A DNA stretch of 64,000 nucleotides from Nocardiopsis listeri NBRC 13360. Lineage in GTDB: Bacteria > Actinomycetota > Actinomycetes > Streptosporangiales > Streptosporangiaceae. The translations under genes and the position numbers were made by a program. The notes beneath the pieces were generated by a model. That model searched no databases. It saw nothing but the letters and a program-made list of their open reading frames with translations, and was not told where the DNA came from. The DNA is taken from assembly GCF_001570765.1 (NCBI RefSeq), contig NZ_BCSH01000017.1:21802-85801 (forward strand), read 5' to 3'. Below are positions 1 through 8,381 of the stretch, in pieces. Each line of letters begins with the position of its first letter. The first letter of the stretch is position 1.

Positions 1-312
1 GCGGACAGCACACCCGGTACCGATTCTCCCCGAACAACGACCTTTCGGACGCACCGGTTCCTTGGAGGCCCCGTTCTGGGGAGAACTCTGGACGGAATCG
101 CCCTTCCACGTCGTGTCGGGACGGGCTTCACCAGGCTCCGGCCTCGATCATGGAGACCCGGCCGACCAGGCCGGACACGCGTGATCCAGGGCGAACGGGG
201 GCGAGCCGGGTGGCGAACGGAGACCACGGGACCGAACGCGACACCGAGCGGGAGAACGGTCGGCCGCGAGGGCGGCAACGAGGTGGGTCGCCCTCGGCGA
301 TCGCGTCCGCGC
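1..312. other. stretch with no recognisable gene
   Basis: I see no convincing coding sequence, RNA gene or mobile element here. The open frames that cross it have no ribosome binding site and no recognisable motif, and they look like by-products of high GC. Its right end abuts the stop codon of the leftward phospholipase D-like gene, so it should hold that gene's 3' flank. I found no strong terminator hairpin. Confidence 0.5.
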
Positions 313-1770
313 TCAGCAGGGATCCCCATCCGGGGCCACAGCACTGGGGTGGACCGCGGCCACGTCGTGCGGAGCCGGAGGTGTTCTTCCCCCGCAGGTT
401 CCCCCGGTTCTCCCCCGAGGATTGACTTCGCCGGGGACGGCGTGGCCTTGGGCGAGGGATCCTCGAAATCGGGTTCCATGGCGGGACTTCCCTGCGCCGA
501 TCTCACACGAGGAAGGTGGACCCGAGAGCCCGCAGAGGAAGCTACGCCACGGTGCCAGGACGATCTCGCTGAACTTGGCCATGACGGGGCGACCGCGCCA
601 CTCCTCCTCGGGCAGCTCGCGGGCGTTGGTGAGGTCGACGTCGAAGACCCGCTCCAGGTGCTTGGCCACACCCTCGTCGAAGAGCTCCACGTTGATCTCG
701 TAGTTGCCGATGAGGCTGAGCCGGTCCACGTTGGCGGTGCCGATGGTGCTCCACTGGCCGTCCACCGTGGCGGTCTTGGCGTGCACCATCGTGCCCTGGT
801 ACAGCCACAGACGCACCCCGCCGCGGAGCAGTTCGGAGTAGCGACCGCGCGCCAACCAGTCCGCGACGACGTGGTTGGAGTTCTCCGGGACGAGGACGTT
901 GACGTCCACTCCCCGACCGGCGGCCTCGACGAGCACGTTGGCGAGCTCCTGGTCGGGGATGAAGTACGCCTGGGTGAAGAGGACCCTGTCCTTGGCACGG
1001 TCCAGCGCCTCCAGGAACATCGCCCGGATCGGGTAGATGAGCTGTTCGGGAACGTTGCGATGGACGCGGATGTGGGGGTCCCATTCGGTCTCGCCCAACC
1101 CCTCCAGTTCGGGGTCGCTCGCGGCCTTGTTGCTGTTCCAGAAGTCGACGAAGGCGTTCTCCAACTCCCACACCACCGGGCCGGCCACCCGCAGGTGGGT
1201 GTCGCGCCACTCCATCGCGTAGGTGGAGCCGATGTTGAACCCACCGACGAACCCGATCTCGCCGTCGACGGTGAGGATCTTGCGGTGGTCCCGACCGGAC
1301 TTGCGCACGTCCAGGAGCAGCATCCCGAGCCGGAACACCGGGTAGCGCAGGACCCGTACCGAGGGTGGGAACTCGAAGAACCGACGGGGCACCACCAGGT
1401 TCGCGAAACCGTCGTAGACGACGTACACCTCGACACCGCGTTCGGCCGCCTCGATCAGGGCGGCCTTGAACTCGCGGCCGACGGCGTCGGACTTGATGAT
1501 GAAGGACTCGAAGAGGACGCGACGGCGGGCACCGCGGATGGCCCCGAGCATGTCCTCGAACAGGTCGGCGCCATAGGTGTAGACGGTGGTGGTGTTGCCC
1601 CCGAGCGGCAGGGACGTGGGTTCGGTACGGGGAAAGTTCACCCGGTGCGGGCGCACCTTCTTTCGCCAGTGGTCGATCCCGACAAGGGTCGCCACCACGG
1701 CGATCTGAGTGGCGAGGAGTCCCAAGAGCCCTCGCCGAACCCAGGTCATGACGGTCGAACGTCTCAGCAT
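313..1770 (-). CDS. phospholipase D-like / cardiolipin synthase-like protein
   Basis: A 485-residue protein of the phospholipase D superfamily, whose bacterial members often join phosphatidyl groups (cardiolipin synthesis) or cleave phosphodiesters at the membrane. Both catalytic HxKxxxxD motifs are visible: H162-K164-D169 and H330-K332-D337, each followed by the usual Gly/Asn-rich strand. One hydrophobic segment at residues 14-33 suggests an N-terminal anchor. The ATG at 1770 has GGGAGG seven bases upstream; an ATG seven codons later is a weaker choice. Homology seems to end near residue 412. The last 70 or so residues are low in recognisable structure and may be a lineage extension or a read-through caused by an old frameshift. 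Exact substrate is not shown. Confidence 0.82.
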   Translation of the reverse strand: MLRRSTVMTWVRRGLLGLLATQIAVVATLVGIDHWRKKVRPHRVNFPRTEPTSLPLGGNTTTVYTYGADLFEDMLGAIRGARRRVLFESFIIKSDAVGREFKAALIEAAERGVEVYVVYDGFANLVVPRRFFEFPPSVRVLRYPVFRLGMLLLDVRKSGRDHRKILTVDGEIGFVGGFNIGSTYAMEWRDTHLRVAGPVVWELENAFVDFWNSNKAASDPELEGLGETEWDPHIRVHRNVPEQLIYPIRAMFLEALDRAKDRVLFTQAYFIPDQELANVLVEAAGRGVDVNVLVPENSNHVVADWLARGRYSELLRGGVRLWLYQGTMVHAKTATVDGQWSTIGTANVDRLSLIGNYEINVELFDEGVAKHLERVFDVDLTNARELPEEEWRGRPVMAKFSEIVLAPWRSFLCGLSGPPSSCEIGAGKSRHGTRFRGSLAQGHAVPGEVNPRGRTGGTCGGRTPPAPHDVAAVHPSAVAPDGDPC

Positions 1771-1999
1771 ACGGTCGCCTCCCGGAACAGGCCGTCCGCC
1801 GTGGGGTCGCCCTGGGGCGCGGCCCGGCACAGTTTGTGTCCCAACCGTATCCGGCCGTGCACGGTGGACCTTGGACGAATCACCTCGCCCCGGGCCGGGT
1901 CGGCCCTGTTCGCGCCTGCGCGGCAAGAGCGGTTCGGTGGTGGGGCCTTCCCATCTGCCACGGACCGGTCGACGGTCCACCCGGTAGAGGAGGGCGCCG

Positions 2000-2341
2000 G
2001 CCGGCCGAGACTCTCCGGTACCGCCGCGTAGCGATCGTCGTCGGTGACGTGGAAGAGCACGTCCATGCACGATGCGGCGTCCAGGCTCGTGTCCTCGAAG
2101 GCATCCAGTGCGGACACGTCCTGGCGGACGAACCGGTGGGGGGACGTCCGCGCAGACGCCCCACCGCCGCGTGGGACATGTCACAACCGGTGACCACGTC
2201 GGCTCCGAGTCGACCCCACGGGTCCACGTAGAAGCCGGTTCCGCCGCCCGCGTCGAGAGCACGCGCCCCGCGCGGCTCCAGCCGGCCCACCTCACGGAGG
2301 AAGACCTCTTCCCGTACCCGGTACGTCCACCTGCTGAAGGG
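2000..2341 (-). pseudogene. broken SAM-dependent methyltransferase (second fragment)
   Basis: Reading leftward, the frame carries a class I methyltransferase motif I (ALDAGGGTGFYVD) around 2262, preceded by a typical lead-in (FSRWTYRVREEVFLREVG). The frame is lost near 2140 in a run of six C. In the next frame the same fold continues (SALDAF...CMDVLFHVTDDDRY) from about 2117 to 2010. The expected RVLRPGG strand and C-terminal lobe are absent. I therefore read this as a frameshifted and truncated gene. A sequencing slip in the C-run could explain the frameshift but not the missing C-terminus. Confidence 0.65.
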
Positions 2342-2640
2342 CCGCCCGAGCGCGCGGCGGCCCACCCCGTCCTGTTCCAGGACCGTGAACCCCACCTCCT
2401 GGGCGATCGTCCTCGGCAGGCCGCGCGGGTGCGTCTTCCGCTCCTCTTTCCGGCGCATGGGCCACCGGGTGTACTCGATGTGGTCGAGGAGCAGGAGCAG
2501 TCCACCGGGGCGCAGTACCCGCAGCATCCGTTCCAGGGCGCGGCGTTGGTCGGGGATGACGCAGAACGCCAGGGCACAGACCACGGTGTCGAAGGTGGCG
2601 TCGGCGAAGCGCAGGTCCTGGACAACCCGGACCCGGTGGA
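2342..2640 (-). pseudogene. truncated SAM-dependent methyltransferase (first fragment)
   Basis: This piece holds only the second half of a UbiE/class I methyltransferase domain: FADATFDTVVCALAFCV, then a RVLRPGGLLLLLDHIEYTRW strand and a C-terminal lobe ending near 2342. No motif I or start codon with a ribosome site is found upstream on this strand. It runs in frame, without a stop, into the motif I of the next fragment. That order (C-terminal half, then N-terminal half) indicates a deletion between two tandem methyltransferase genes. Whether the chimera is expressed cannot be told. Confidence 0.65.
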
Positions 2641-2882
2641 GCGGCGGGCGATCCCGACCGCGCACCTGGCGGATCTGGAGGAGCGCATGGCCCTGCTGCG
2701 TGAGGCCCGGGAGATCGTCGAGCAGGAGATGGTCCGCCGACACGAACAACCCTGATCGGTCGACTGCGCCGCTGCACGGGCGCGGGCGAACACTCACGGC
2801 TCGGCCTCGGCTGTCTCCGGCCGCTGCTAGACATATCGCATTCCCCGGCGCACGCCCCTCGATCCGAGAGAAGGAAACACGC

Positions 2883-3953
2883 TTGAACAGCGAGCACCTC
2901 ACCGAGTACGCGGGACTGCCCATCGTCGACTTCCTTACGGAGGGCGCCGAGAAGACACACCTGTACGAGGCCTTCCAACGGGACCGGAGGGACGGGGTGG
3001 AGACACCCACCTCCACCCCGCACCGGGAGCGGATGGAGAAGGCCATGACGGCCCCGGCCTCCGTGGCCTGGCGGCTGCACCTGCACGAAGGCCCGGAGAC
3101 CTTTTCCCGCTACATGGACCGGTTCGTCCGTGAGGTGGACACCTCTCGGGTCACCGCCCTGGTGATCGGTTCCTGGGCGGGGTGGGACAACTCCGACGTT
3201 CCCTCGGACGTGGCCCGGGACGCCCTCATCGAACACGTCTCCGCGTTTCCGGCTCTGAGTTCGGTGTTCCTCGGCGACATCACGTTCGAGGAATGCGAGA
3301 TCTCCTGGCTCCAGCAGTGCGACCTGGCACCGCTCCTGACCGCTTACCCGCGTTTGTCGGAGGTCACCGTCCGTGGTGTGGGCGACCCCGACCGCACCAC
3401 CAAGACCTACCCCCTGTCCCTGAAGGTGCCCGAGCACACCGGTCTGCGCTCCCTGACCCTGCAGAGCGGCGGTCTTCCCGGCACCGTCGTACGCGGGGTC
3501 GTCTCCTCCGGATTGCCACACCTGGAACACCTGGAGCTGTGGCTGGGCGTGAAGGACTACGGGGGTGACGCCGTCCCCGAGGACCTGGCCCCGGTCCTGT
3601 CCGGTGACGCCTTCCCGAACCTGCGCCACCTGGGTCTGCGCAACGCCCAGGACACCGGTCTGTGGCTGCGTGCCCTGGTCGACTCGCCCGTGCTCGCCCG
3701 CCTGACCTCTGTGGACCTCTCCGAGGGTTCGCTGCGCGGCCGGGACGTGGACCACCTCCTCGCCTCGGTCCCCGCGCTGGCCCACCTGGAGAGTCTGGAC
3801 CTACATCACCACTACCTATCGGAGGAGGAGACCGAGCGGGTGTGCGCCGCCTTCGCGGCGGCCGGGGTGGAGGTGGACCTCTCCGAGCGGGAGGTGCCCG
3901 ACGGCGACGAACCCGACGACGAGTACGCCTACTACCCCTCGGTCACCGAGTGA
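2883..3953 (+). CDS. STM4015 family leucine-rich-repeat protein
   Basis: A 356-residue protein matching the STM4015 family, first gene of a five-gene operon. The TTG start at 2883 has AGAAGGAA upstream; longer in-frame starts run back into the methyltransferase remnant. The N-terminal part (residues 1-60) has the family lead-in (YAGLPIVDF). From about residue 70 onward, repeats of the form LxxLxLxxGxL (HLEHLELWLG, NLRHLGLRN, RLTSVDLSEGSL, HLESLDLHHHYLS) make an LRR-type solenoid. The C-terminus is acidic (Asp/Glu-rich). No signal peptide or membrane segment is seen, so it should be cytosolic. LRR solenoids usually bind proteins or peptides, so a scaffold or substrate-recognition role for the downstream enzymes is plausible but unproven. 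Confidence 0.8.
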   Translation: MNSEHLTEYAGLPIVDFLTEGAEKTHLYEAFQRDRRDGVETPTSTPHRERMEKAMTAPASVAWRLHLHEGPETFSRYMDRFVREVDTSRVTALVIGSWAGWDNSDVPSDVARDALIEHVSAFPALSSVFLGDITFEECEISWLQQCDLAPLLTAYPRLSEVTVRGVGDPDRTTKTYPLSLKVPEHTGLRSLTLQSGGLPGTVVRGVVSSGLPHLEHLELWLGVKDYGGDAVPEDLAPVLSGDAFPNLRHLGLRNAQDTGLWLRALVDSPVLARLTSVDLSEGSLRGRDVDHLLASVPALAHLESLDLHHHYLSEEETERVCAAFAAAGVEVDLSEREVPDGDEPDDEYAYYPSVTE

Positions 3954-5137
3954 GCGTCCCGGTGGGTGGACGACCGCTGGTCGTGGTGTGCGTGCCGGGC
4001 AATCGACGCCGCGCGCTCTTCGCGGAGGCCGCCCGGGAGAGGGGGTGGCCGGAGCCCGTCGTGCTGCCCTGGCACGAACTCGCCGACCCGGCCACGGCCC
4101 CGAACCTGCCTCCCGACGCGTTGGTACGGGTGGACTCCCCCGGCGAGGACGTCACCACGGCCCGCCTGCTGCGCGGTTGGGTACGGGATCCCGACCTGTA
4201 CCGGGCCGAGGGCACCGCCGATCAACACCGTGGGTTCGTCCGCGCACTGGGGCGTCTGTCCTCCCTGGTGGCCGCGACCTCCGGCGCGCACTTGGTGCAG
4301 GACCCCGTCGACCTGATCGACATGTGCGACAAACGACGCGCTCACGCGCGCCTGGCGTCTGCCGGAGTCCCGGTGGCGGACGCCCTGCCGGGGCCGATCA
4401 CCGGCTACGCGTCCCTGCGCGAACGCATGGCCGAGCACCGCGCGCACCGAGTGTTCGTCAAGCCCGCGCACGGCTCCTCGGCTTCGGGGGTGATCGCGCT
4501 GGCCACCGGTGGGGCGGGCAGGATCAAGGCGGTCACCTCCGCCGACCTCACCTGGTCGCAGGACGGATCGGTGGCGCTGTTCAACTCGCTGCGACCGCGC
4601 ACCTACACCACCGAGACGGAGGTGGCGGCGGTCGTGGACGCCCTGGCCCCGGACGGTCTGCACGTGGAGCGTTGGCTGCCCAAGGCCGGCTTCGAGGGCC
4701 GTGTGGTGGACCTGCGGGTCCTGGTGGTCGCCGGTCGCGCCGCCCACGTCGTGGCGCGCTCCTCACGCTCTCCCCTGACCAACCTGCACCTGGGCAACGC
4801 CCGTGGTGACGTGGACGCGCTCCGCGAGACCATGGGACCGCGCGCGTGGCGGGAGGCCATGGCCACCGCCGAGGCGGCGGCCGGGGTGTTCGGTTCGACC
4901 CTGCACGTCGGGGTGGACCTGTTGCTCTCCCCGGGGTGGCACAGTTTCACGATCTGTGAGGTGAACGCCTTCGGCGACCTGCTCCCTCGGGTTCTCCACG
5001 AGGGCCGCGGCACACACGCCGAACAGTTGCGCGCGCTCACGACCGGCCGGTTCCCGGTGTCTCCCCCACGGTCCGGCCCCTCTCCCTCGGCGTCCCCCGT
5101 CCCCGCACCGCATCGACCCACCTTGGAACACCGTTGA
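3950..5137 (+). CDS. STM4014 family protein, ATP-grasp-like
   Basis: A 395-residue protein of the STM4014 family. Its GTG overlaps the previous stop as GTGA, implying translational coupling. Features of an ATP-grasp fold are visible: DKRRAHARL (127-135) starting the central domain, the lysine/glycine-rich strand VFVKPAHGSSASG (168-180), VDLRVLVV (253-260), NLHLGNARGD (278-287), and CEVNAFGDLLP (336-346), the usual place of the metal-binding Glu and Asn. ATP-grasp enzymes activate a carboxylate as acyl phosphate and join it to an amine or thiol; the substrate here is unknown. The last 25 residues are Pro/Ser-rich and look disordered. The ATP-grasp assignment is my inference from motif spacing. 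Confidence 0.78.
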   Translation: MSVPVGGRPLVVVCVPGNRRRALFAEAARERGWPEPVVLPWHELADPATAPNLPPDALVRVDSPGEDVTTARLLRGWVRDPDLYRAEGTADQHRGFVRALGRLSSLVAATSGAHLVQDPVDLIDMCDKRRAHARLASAGVPVADALPGPITGYASLRERMAEHRAHRVFVKPAHGSSASGVIALATGGAGRIKAVTSADLTWSQDGSVALFNSLRPRTYTTETEVAAVVDALAPDGLHVERWLPKAGFEGRVVDLRVLVVAGRAAHVVARSSRSPLTNLHLGNARGDVDALRETMGPRAWREAMATAEAAAGVFGSTLHVGVDLLLSPGWHSFTICEVNAFGDLLPRVLHEGRGTHAEQLRALTTGRFPVSPPRSGPSPSASPVPAPHRPTLEHR

Positions 5138-6030
5138 ATACCGATACCCCCGGGCCGGCCCTGCCGGGAACCACCCCGGACATGAACACCGTGGTGGGCA
5201 CGCACGACCTCCTGCTGCTCACTCTGGACACGCTGCGATACGACGTGGCGGTCGAACTCGCCACCGCCGGGCGCACACCCCATCTGGCCCGGTTGCTGCC
5301 CGCGGGCGGTTGGCAGGAGCGGCACGCGCCGGGGAGCTTCACCTACGCCTCCCACCTGGCGATGCTCGCCGGATTCCTGCCCACCCCCGCCTCGCCCGGG
5401 CCCCACCCGCGCCTGTTCGCGGCCTCGTTCCCCGGCAGCGTGTCCACCGCCCCCGGTACCTGGACTTTCGAGACCGCCGATCTGCCCTCCGGGCTGGCGG
5501 CCGAGGGTTATCACACCGCCTGCGTGGGCGGCACGGGCTTCTTCAACCGTCGGTCGGCGCTGGGGTCGGTGCTGCCGGGACTGTTCGCCGAGAGCCACTG
5601 GGAGGAGTCGTTCGGGGTCGCCGACCCCCACTCCTTCGAGAACCAGGTCGAACGCGCGGTGCGGATCAGCGAGAACGTCCCCGCCGACCGTCCCCTGTTC
5701 CTGCTGTTGAACGTGGCCGCCCTGCACCAGCCCAACTGGTTCCACCTGCCCGGTGCGAGCCGGGAGGCCGGGGACACCCGTGCCAGCCACGCGGCCGCGC
5801 TGGAGTACGTGGACCGGCACCTGCCACCGTTGTTGGAGGCCATGAGCGCCCGGCGTCCCTGCTTCGCGATCGTGTGCTCCGACCACGGCACCGCCTACGG
5901 CGAGGACGGACACACCGGCCACCGGATCGGCCACGAGGTCGTGTGGACCGTTCCCTACACCCACGCGGTCCTGCCCCACGGCTACCGTTCCGCGGCCCCC
6001 GCGCCCGACGAGAAGAAGGAGAAGGCGTGA
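5134..6030 (+). CDS. STM4013/SEN3800 family sulfatase-fold hydrolase
   Basis: A metal-dependent hydrolase of the alkaline phosphatase/sulfatase superfamily. With the TTG start at 5134 (overlapping the previous stop as TTGA) it has 298 residues. An in-frame ATG at 5182 gives 282 residues beginning MNTVVGTHD, closer to where I expect family members to start, so the true start is uncertain. The first metal-binding strand is LLLTLDTLRYD (residues 28-38), with Asp and the Thr at the nucleophile position. GSFTYASHLAMLAG follows near residue 67, and the closing metal site is SDHGTAYGEDGHTGH near residue 249. No signal peptide is present, so it acts in the cytosol on a phospho- or sulfo-ester of unknown identity. 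Confidence 0.82.
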   Translation: MNTDTPGPALPGTTPDMNTVVGTHDLLLLTLDTLRYDVAVELATAGRTPHLARLLPAGGWQERHAPGSFTYASHLAMLAGFLPTPASPGPHPRLFAASFPGSVSTAPGTWTFETADLPSGLAAEGYHTACVGGTGFFNRRSALGSVLPGLFAESHWEESFGVADPHSFENQVERAVRISENVPADRPLFLLLNVAALHQPNWFHLPGASREAGDTRASHAAALEYVDRHLPPLLEAMSARRPCFAIVCSDHGTAYGEDGHTGHRIGHEVVWTVPYTHAVLPHGYRSAAPAPDEKKEKA

Positions 6031-7376
6031 GCCTCGTCCCCATGACCGAACCCGTGCGCGCGGACTCCCCGTACCGCTCGTACGTGTACTCCTACCCGCA
6101 CAAGACGGCCTACCGCCCCTTCGACGACCGGCCCCGCCTGAGCGACCTGTGGCGGGGCGAGGACGTGGGCGCGCTGTCGCTGTACGCGCACATCCCGTTC
6201 TGCGAGATGCGGTGCGGGTTCTGCAACCTGTTCACCCGTTCCACTCCCCCGGCCGAGCAGGTCACCACCTTCCTCGACGCCCTGGAGCGTCAGGCCGACG
6301 TGGTCGCCTCCTGTCTGCCCGAGGGCGCGTCGTTCGCCCGTGCGGCCCTGGGCGGCGGCACCCCCACCTACCTGACCGCCACGGAACTGGTCCGTGTCTA
6401 CGACCTGCTCGAACGCACCCTGGGCGTGGACCTGACCGCGATCCCCACCTCGGTGGAGACCTCGCCCGCCACCGCCACCTCGGAGCGGCTGGCGGTGTTG
6501 AGCGAGCGCGGCGTCACCCGGATCAGCATGGGAGTGCAGAGCTTCGTCGACAGTGAGGCGCACGCCGCCGGACGGCCGCAAAGGCGCGCGGAGGTGGACC
6601 GCGCCCTTGCCGACATCCGGGCGTGCACCGACGCCGACCTCAACGTCGACCTCATCTACGGCATCGAGCGGCAGACCTCGGACACCTGGCGTTACTCGTT
6701 GGACACGGCGCTGTCCTGGTCGCCGGAGGAGGTCTACCTGTACCCGCTGTACGTGCGGCCGCTGACGGGGTTGGGCCGTCGTGCCCGAGAGTGGGACGAC
6801 CACCGACTGTCCCTGTACCGGCAGGGCCGCGACCACCTGCTCGGGCACGGCTACGAGCAGGTGTCCATGCGCATGTTCCGAAGGGCAGACGCCGCCGAGA
6901 CGGCCGGCCCCGAATACTGTTGCCAGACCGACGGCATGGTGGGGCTGGGCTGTGGGGCGCGTTCCTACACCTCGGGCACCCATTACTCGTTCGACTACGC
7001 GGTGGGCGTGGGCAAGGTGCGGTCGATCATCGAGGACTACGTGGGGCGTGAAGCCGGGGACTTCGCCCGTGCCGAGGTGGGGTTCCACCTGGACGAGGAG
7101 GAGCGTCGGCGCCGCCACGTCCTACAGTCGCTGCTCCGGGTGGAGGGCCTGGACGCGCGGGCCTACGCCGAACGTTTCGGTGGTCACCCGGTGGCGGATC
7201 TCGCCGAGGAATTCGGCGCGCTGGCCGCACGCGGGTGGTTGGTCGCCGGGGAGGACTCCGTCGACGCCGCGACGATCCGGCTCACCGAGGAGGGTTTGGC
7301 CCACTCCGACTCGATCGGACCGGACCTGTTCTCGGCCCGGGTGAACCGGCTCATGGCCGAGTACGAGGCGGGGTGA
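6027..7376 (+). CDS. STM4012 family HemN-like radical SAM enzyme
   Basis: A 449-residue radical SAM protein of the STM4012 family, related to HemN/HemW. The iron-sulfur motif is CEMRCGFC with Cys59, Cys63 and Cys66 (CX3CX2C); the extra Cys found after this motif in true HemN is absent. GGGTPTYL (109-116) is the SAM-contacting GGGTP strand, and the HemN-like MGVQSF and NVDLIYGI strands follow. The C-terminal 100 residues resemble the HemN C-terminal helical domain. The GTG at 6027 has AAGGAG upstream and overlaps the previous stop as GTGA; an ATG five codons later is possible. It is unlikely to be a heme-pathway enzyme. It probably performs a radical methylation or rearrangement on the operon's unknown substrate. 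Confidence 0.85.
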   Translation: MSLVPMTEPVRADSPYRSYVYSYPHKTAYRPFDDRPRLSDLWRGEDVGALSLYAHIPFCEMRCGFCNLFTRSTPPAEQVTTFLDALERQADVVASCLPEGASFARAALGGGTPTYLTATELVRVYDLLERTLGVDLTAIPTSVETSPATATSERLAVLSERGVTRISMGVQSFVDSEAHAAGRPQRRAEVDRALADIRACTDADLNVDLIYGIERQTSDTWRYSLDTALSWSPEEVYLYPLYVRPLTGLGRRAREWDDHRLSLYRQGRDHLLGHGYEQVSMRMFRRADAAETAGPEYCCQTDGMVGLGCGARSYTSGTHYSFDYAVGVGKVRSIIEDYVGREAGDFARAEVGFHLDEEERRRRHVLQSLLRVEGLDARAYAERFGGHPVADLAEEFGALAARGWLVAGEDSVDAATIRLTEEGLAHSDSIGPDLFSARVNRLMAEYEAG

Positions 7377-8314
7377 GGCCGGTGCCGTCCGACTCCGCCG
7401 TGCCGCTCCCGGACCCGACCATGGGTCCCCCCGCGCGCGCCGCTCTGCCCGCCCACCTGACCCTGCTCTACCGGGGGCCGTTGGCCAGCTGCGACTACGA
7501 CTGCCCGTACTGCCCGTTCGCCAAGCGTCGGGACTCCCCCGACACCCTGCGGGTGGACCGTGCGGCGCTGGAGCGTTTCACCGACTGGGTGGCCGAACGC
7601 GCCGAGCACGATCCCGGGACCCGGATCTCGGTGCTGTTCACCCCCTGGGGCGAGGGTCTGGTCCGGTCCTGGTACCGGCGGGCGATCGTTCGGCTCAGCC
7701 GGCTGCCGCACGTGGACCGGGTCGCGATCCAGACCAACCTGGGCGGACGCCTGGGCTGGCTCACCGAATGCGACCTCGACTCGGCGGCGCTGTGGACGAC
7801 CTACCACCCCGGTGAGGTCGCCCACGAGCGGTTCCTGGCCAAGGCCCGCGAGCTCATCGACCTCGGGGTGCGGTTCAGCGTCGGTGTGGTGGGGCTGCCC
7901 GAGCACCTGGGAGCGGCCGCTCGGATGCGCGCCGCCCTGCCCGAGCAGGTGTACCTGTGGGTGAACGCGGCCGAGGGACGTTCCTACACCGACGCCGAAG
8001 CCGCGACCTGGCAGCGAATCGACCCGCTCTTCCACCACAGCCGACTGCCCCATCCCAGCCGTGGCCTTCCCTGTCGCACCGGTGAGAGTGTGCTGTCCGT
8101 GGACGGGGACGGAAACGTGCGGCGCTGCCACTTCGTGGACGACCCCCTGGGCAACCTCTACGACGGGTCCTTCCGCGAACGACTCGGACCCTCGGGTTGC
8201 CCGCTGACCACCTGTGACTGCCACATCGGCTACGTCCACCTGGAGCCCCTGGACCTGTACGACGTGTTCCGGGGCGGGGTGATCGAGCGGATCCCTGCGA
8301 TCCGCGGCTCCTGA
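7373..8314 (+). CDS. STM4011 family radical SAM enzyme
   Basis: A 313-residue radical SAM enzyme, last gene of the operon, starting with a GTG that overlaps the previous stop (GTGA). The canonical cluster is CDYDCPYC (Cys40, Cys44, Cys47). The C-terminal part has Cys234, Cys252, Cys276, Cys281 and Cys283 around a strand that looks like the cofactor-proximal part of SPASM/twitch enzymes (VLSVDGDGNVRRCHF). An auxiliary iron-sulfur cluster is therefore likely. SPASM-type enzymes often modify peptides, which fits a natural-product or RiPP-like role, but no precursor peptide gene is visible nearby. The substrate is unknown. Confidence 0.85.
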   Translation: MRPVPSDSAVPLPDPTMGPPARAALPAHLTLLYRGPLASCDYDCPYCPFAKRRDSPDTLRVDRAALERFTDWVAERAEHDPGTRISVLFTPWGEGLVRSWYRRAIVRLSRLPHVDRVAIQTNLGGRLGWLTECDLDSAALWTTYHPGEVAHERFLAKARELIDLGVRFSVGVVGLPEHLGAAARMRAALPEQVYLWVNAAEGRSYTDAEAATWQRIDPLFHHSRLPHPSRGLPCRTGESVLSVDGDGNVRRCHFVDDPLGNLYDGSFRERLGPSGCPLTTCDCHIGYVHLEPLDLYDVFRGGVIERIPAIRGS

Positions 8315-8367
8315 CACATCCACGTGAGAAGTACCGACGCCCCTTCGAAACCGTCACCGGGGACGGC

Positions 8368-8381
8368 CATAATTCGTCCCA
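8368..8381 (+). promoter_or_regulatory. -10 box of a probable leaderless promoter
   Basis: CATAAT lies at 8368-8373, seven bases before the ATG at 8381. There is no Shine-Dalgarno-like sequence. This spacing puts the transcription start at or next to the initiation codon, as in leaderless actinomycete genes. No clear -35 element was found. Confidence 0.5.

Noticed and set aside
181..2031. A 616-codon open frame on the + strand
   Set aside because: It is antisense to the phospholipase D-like gene, which has both HKD motifs and a good ribosome site. The antisense translation has no recognisable motif.
2640..2882. A missing N-terminal half of the first methyltransferase fragment
   Set aside because: No frame here shows motif I or a methyltransferase lead-in, so the fragment is treated as truncated.
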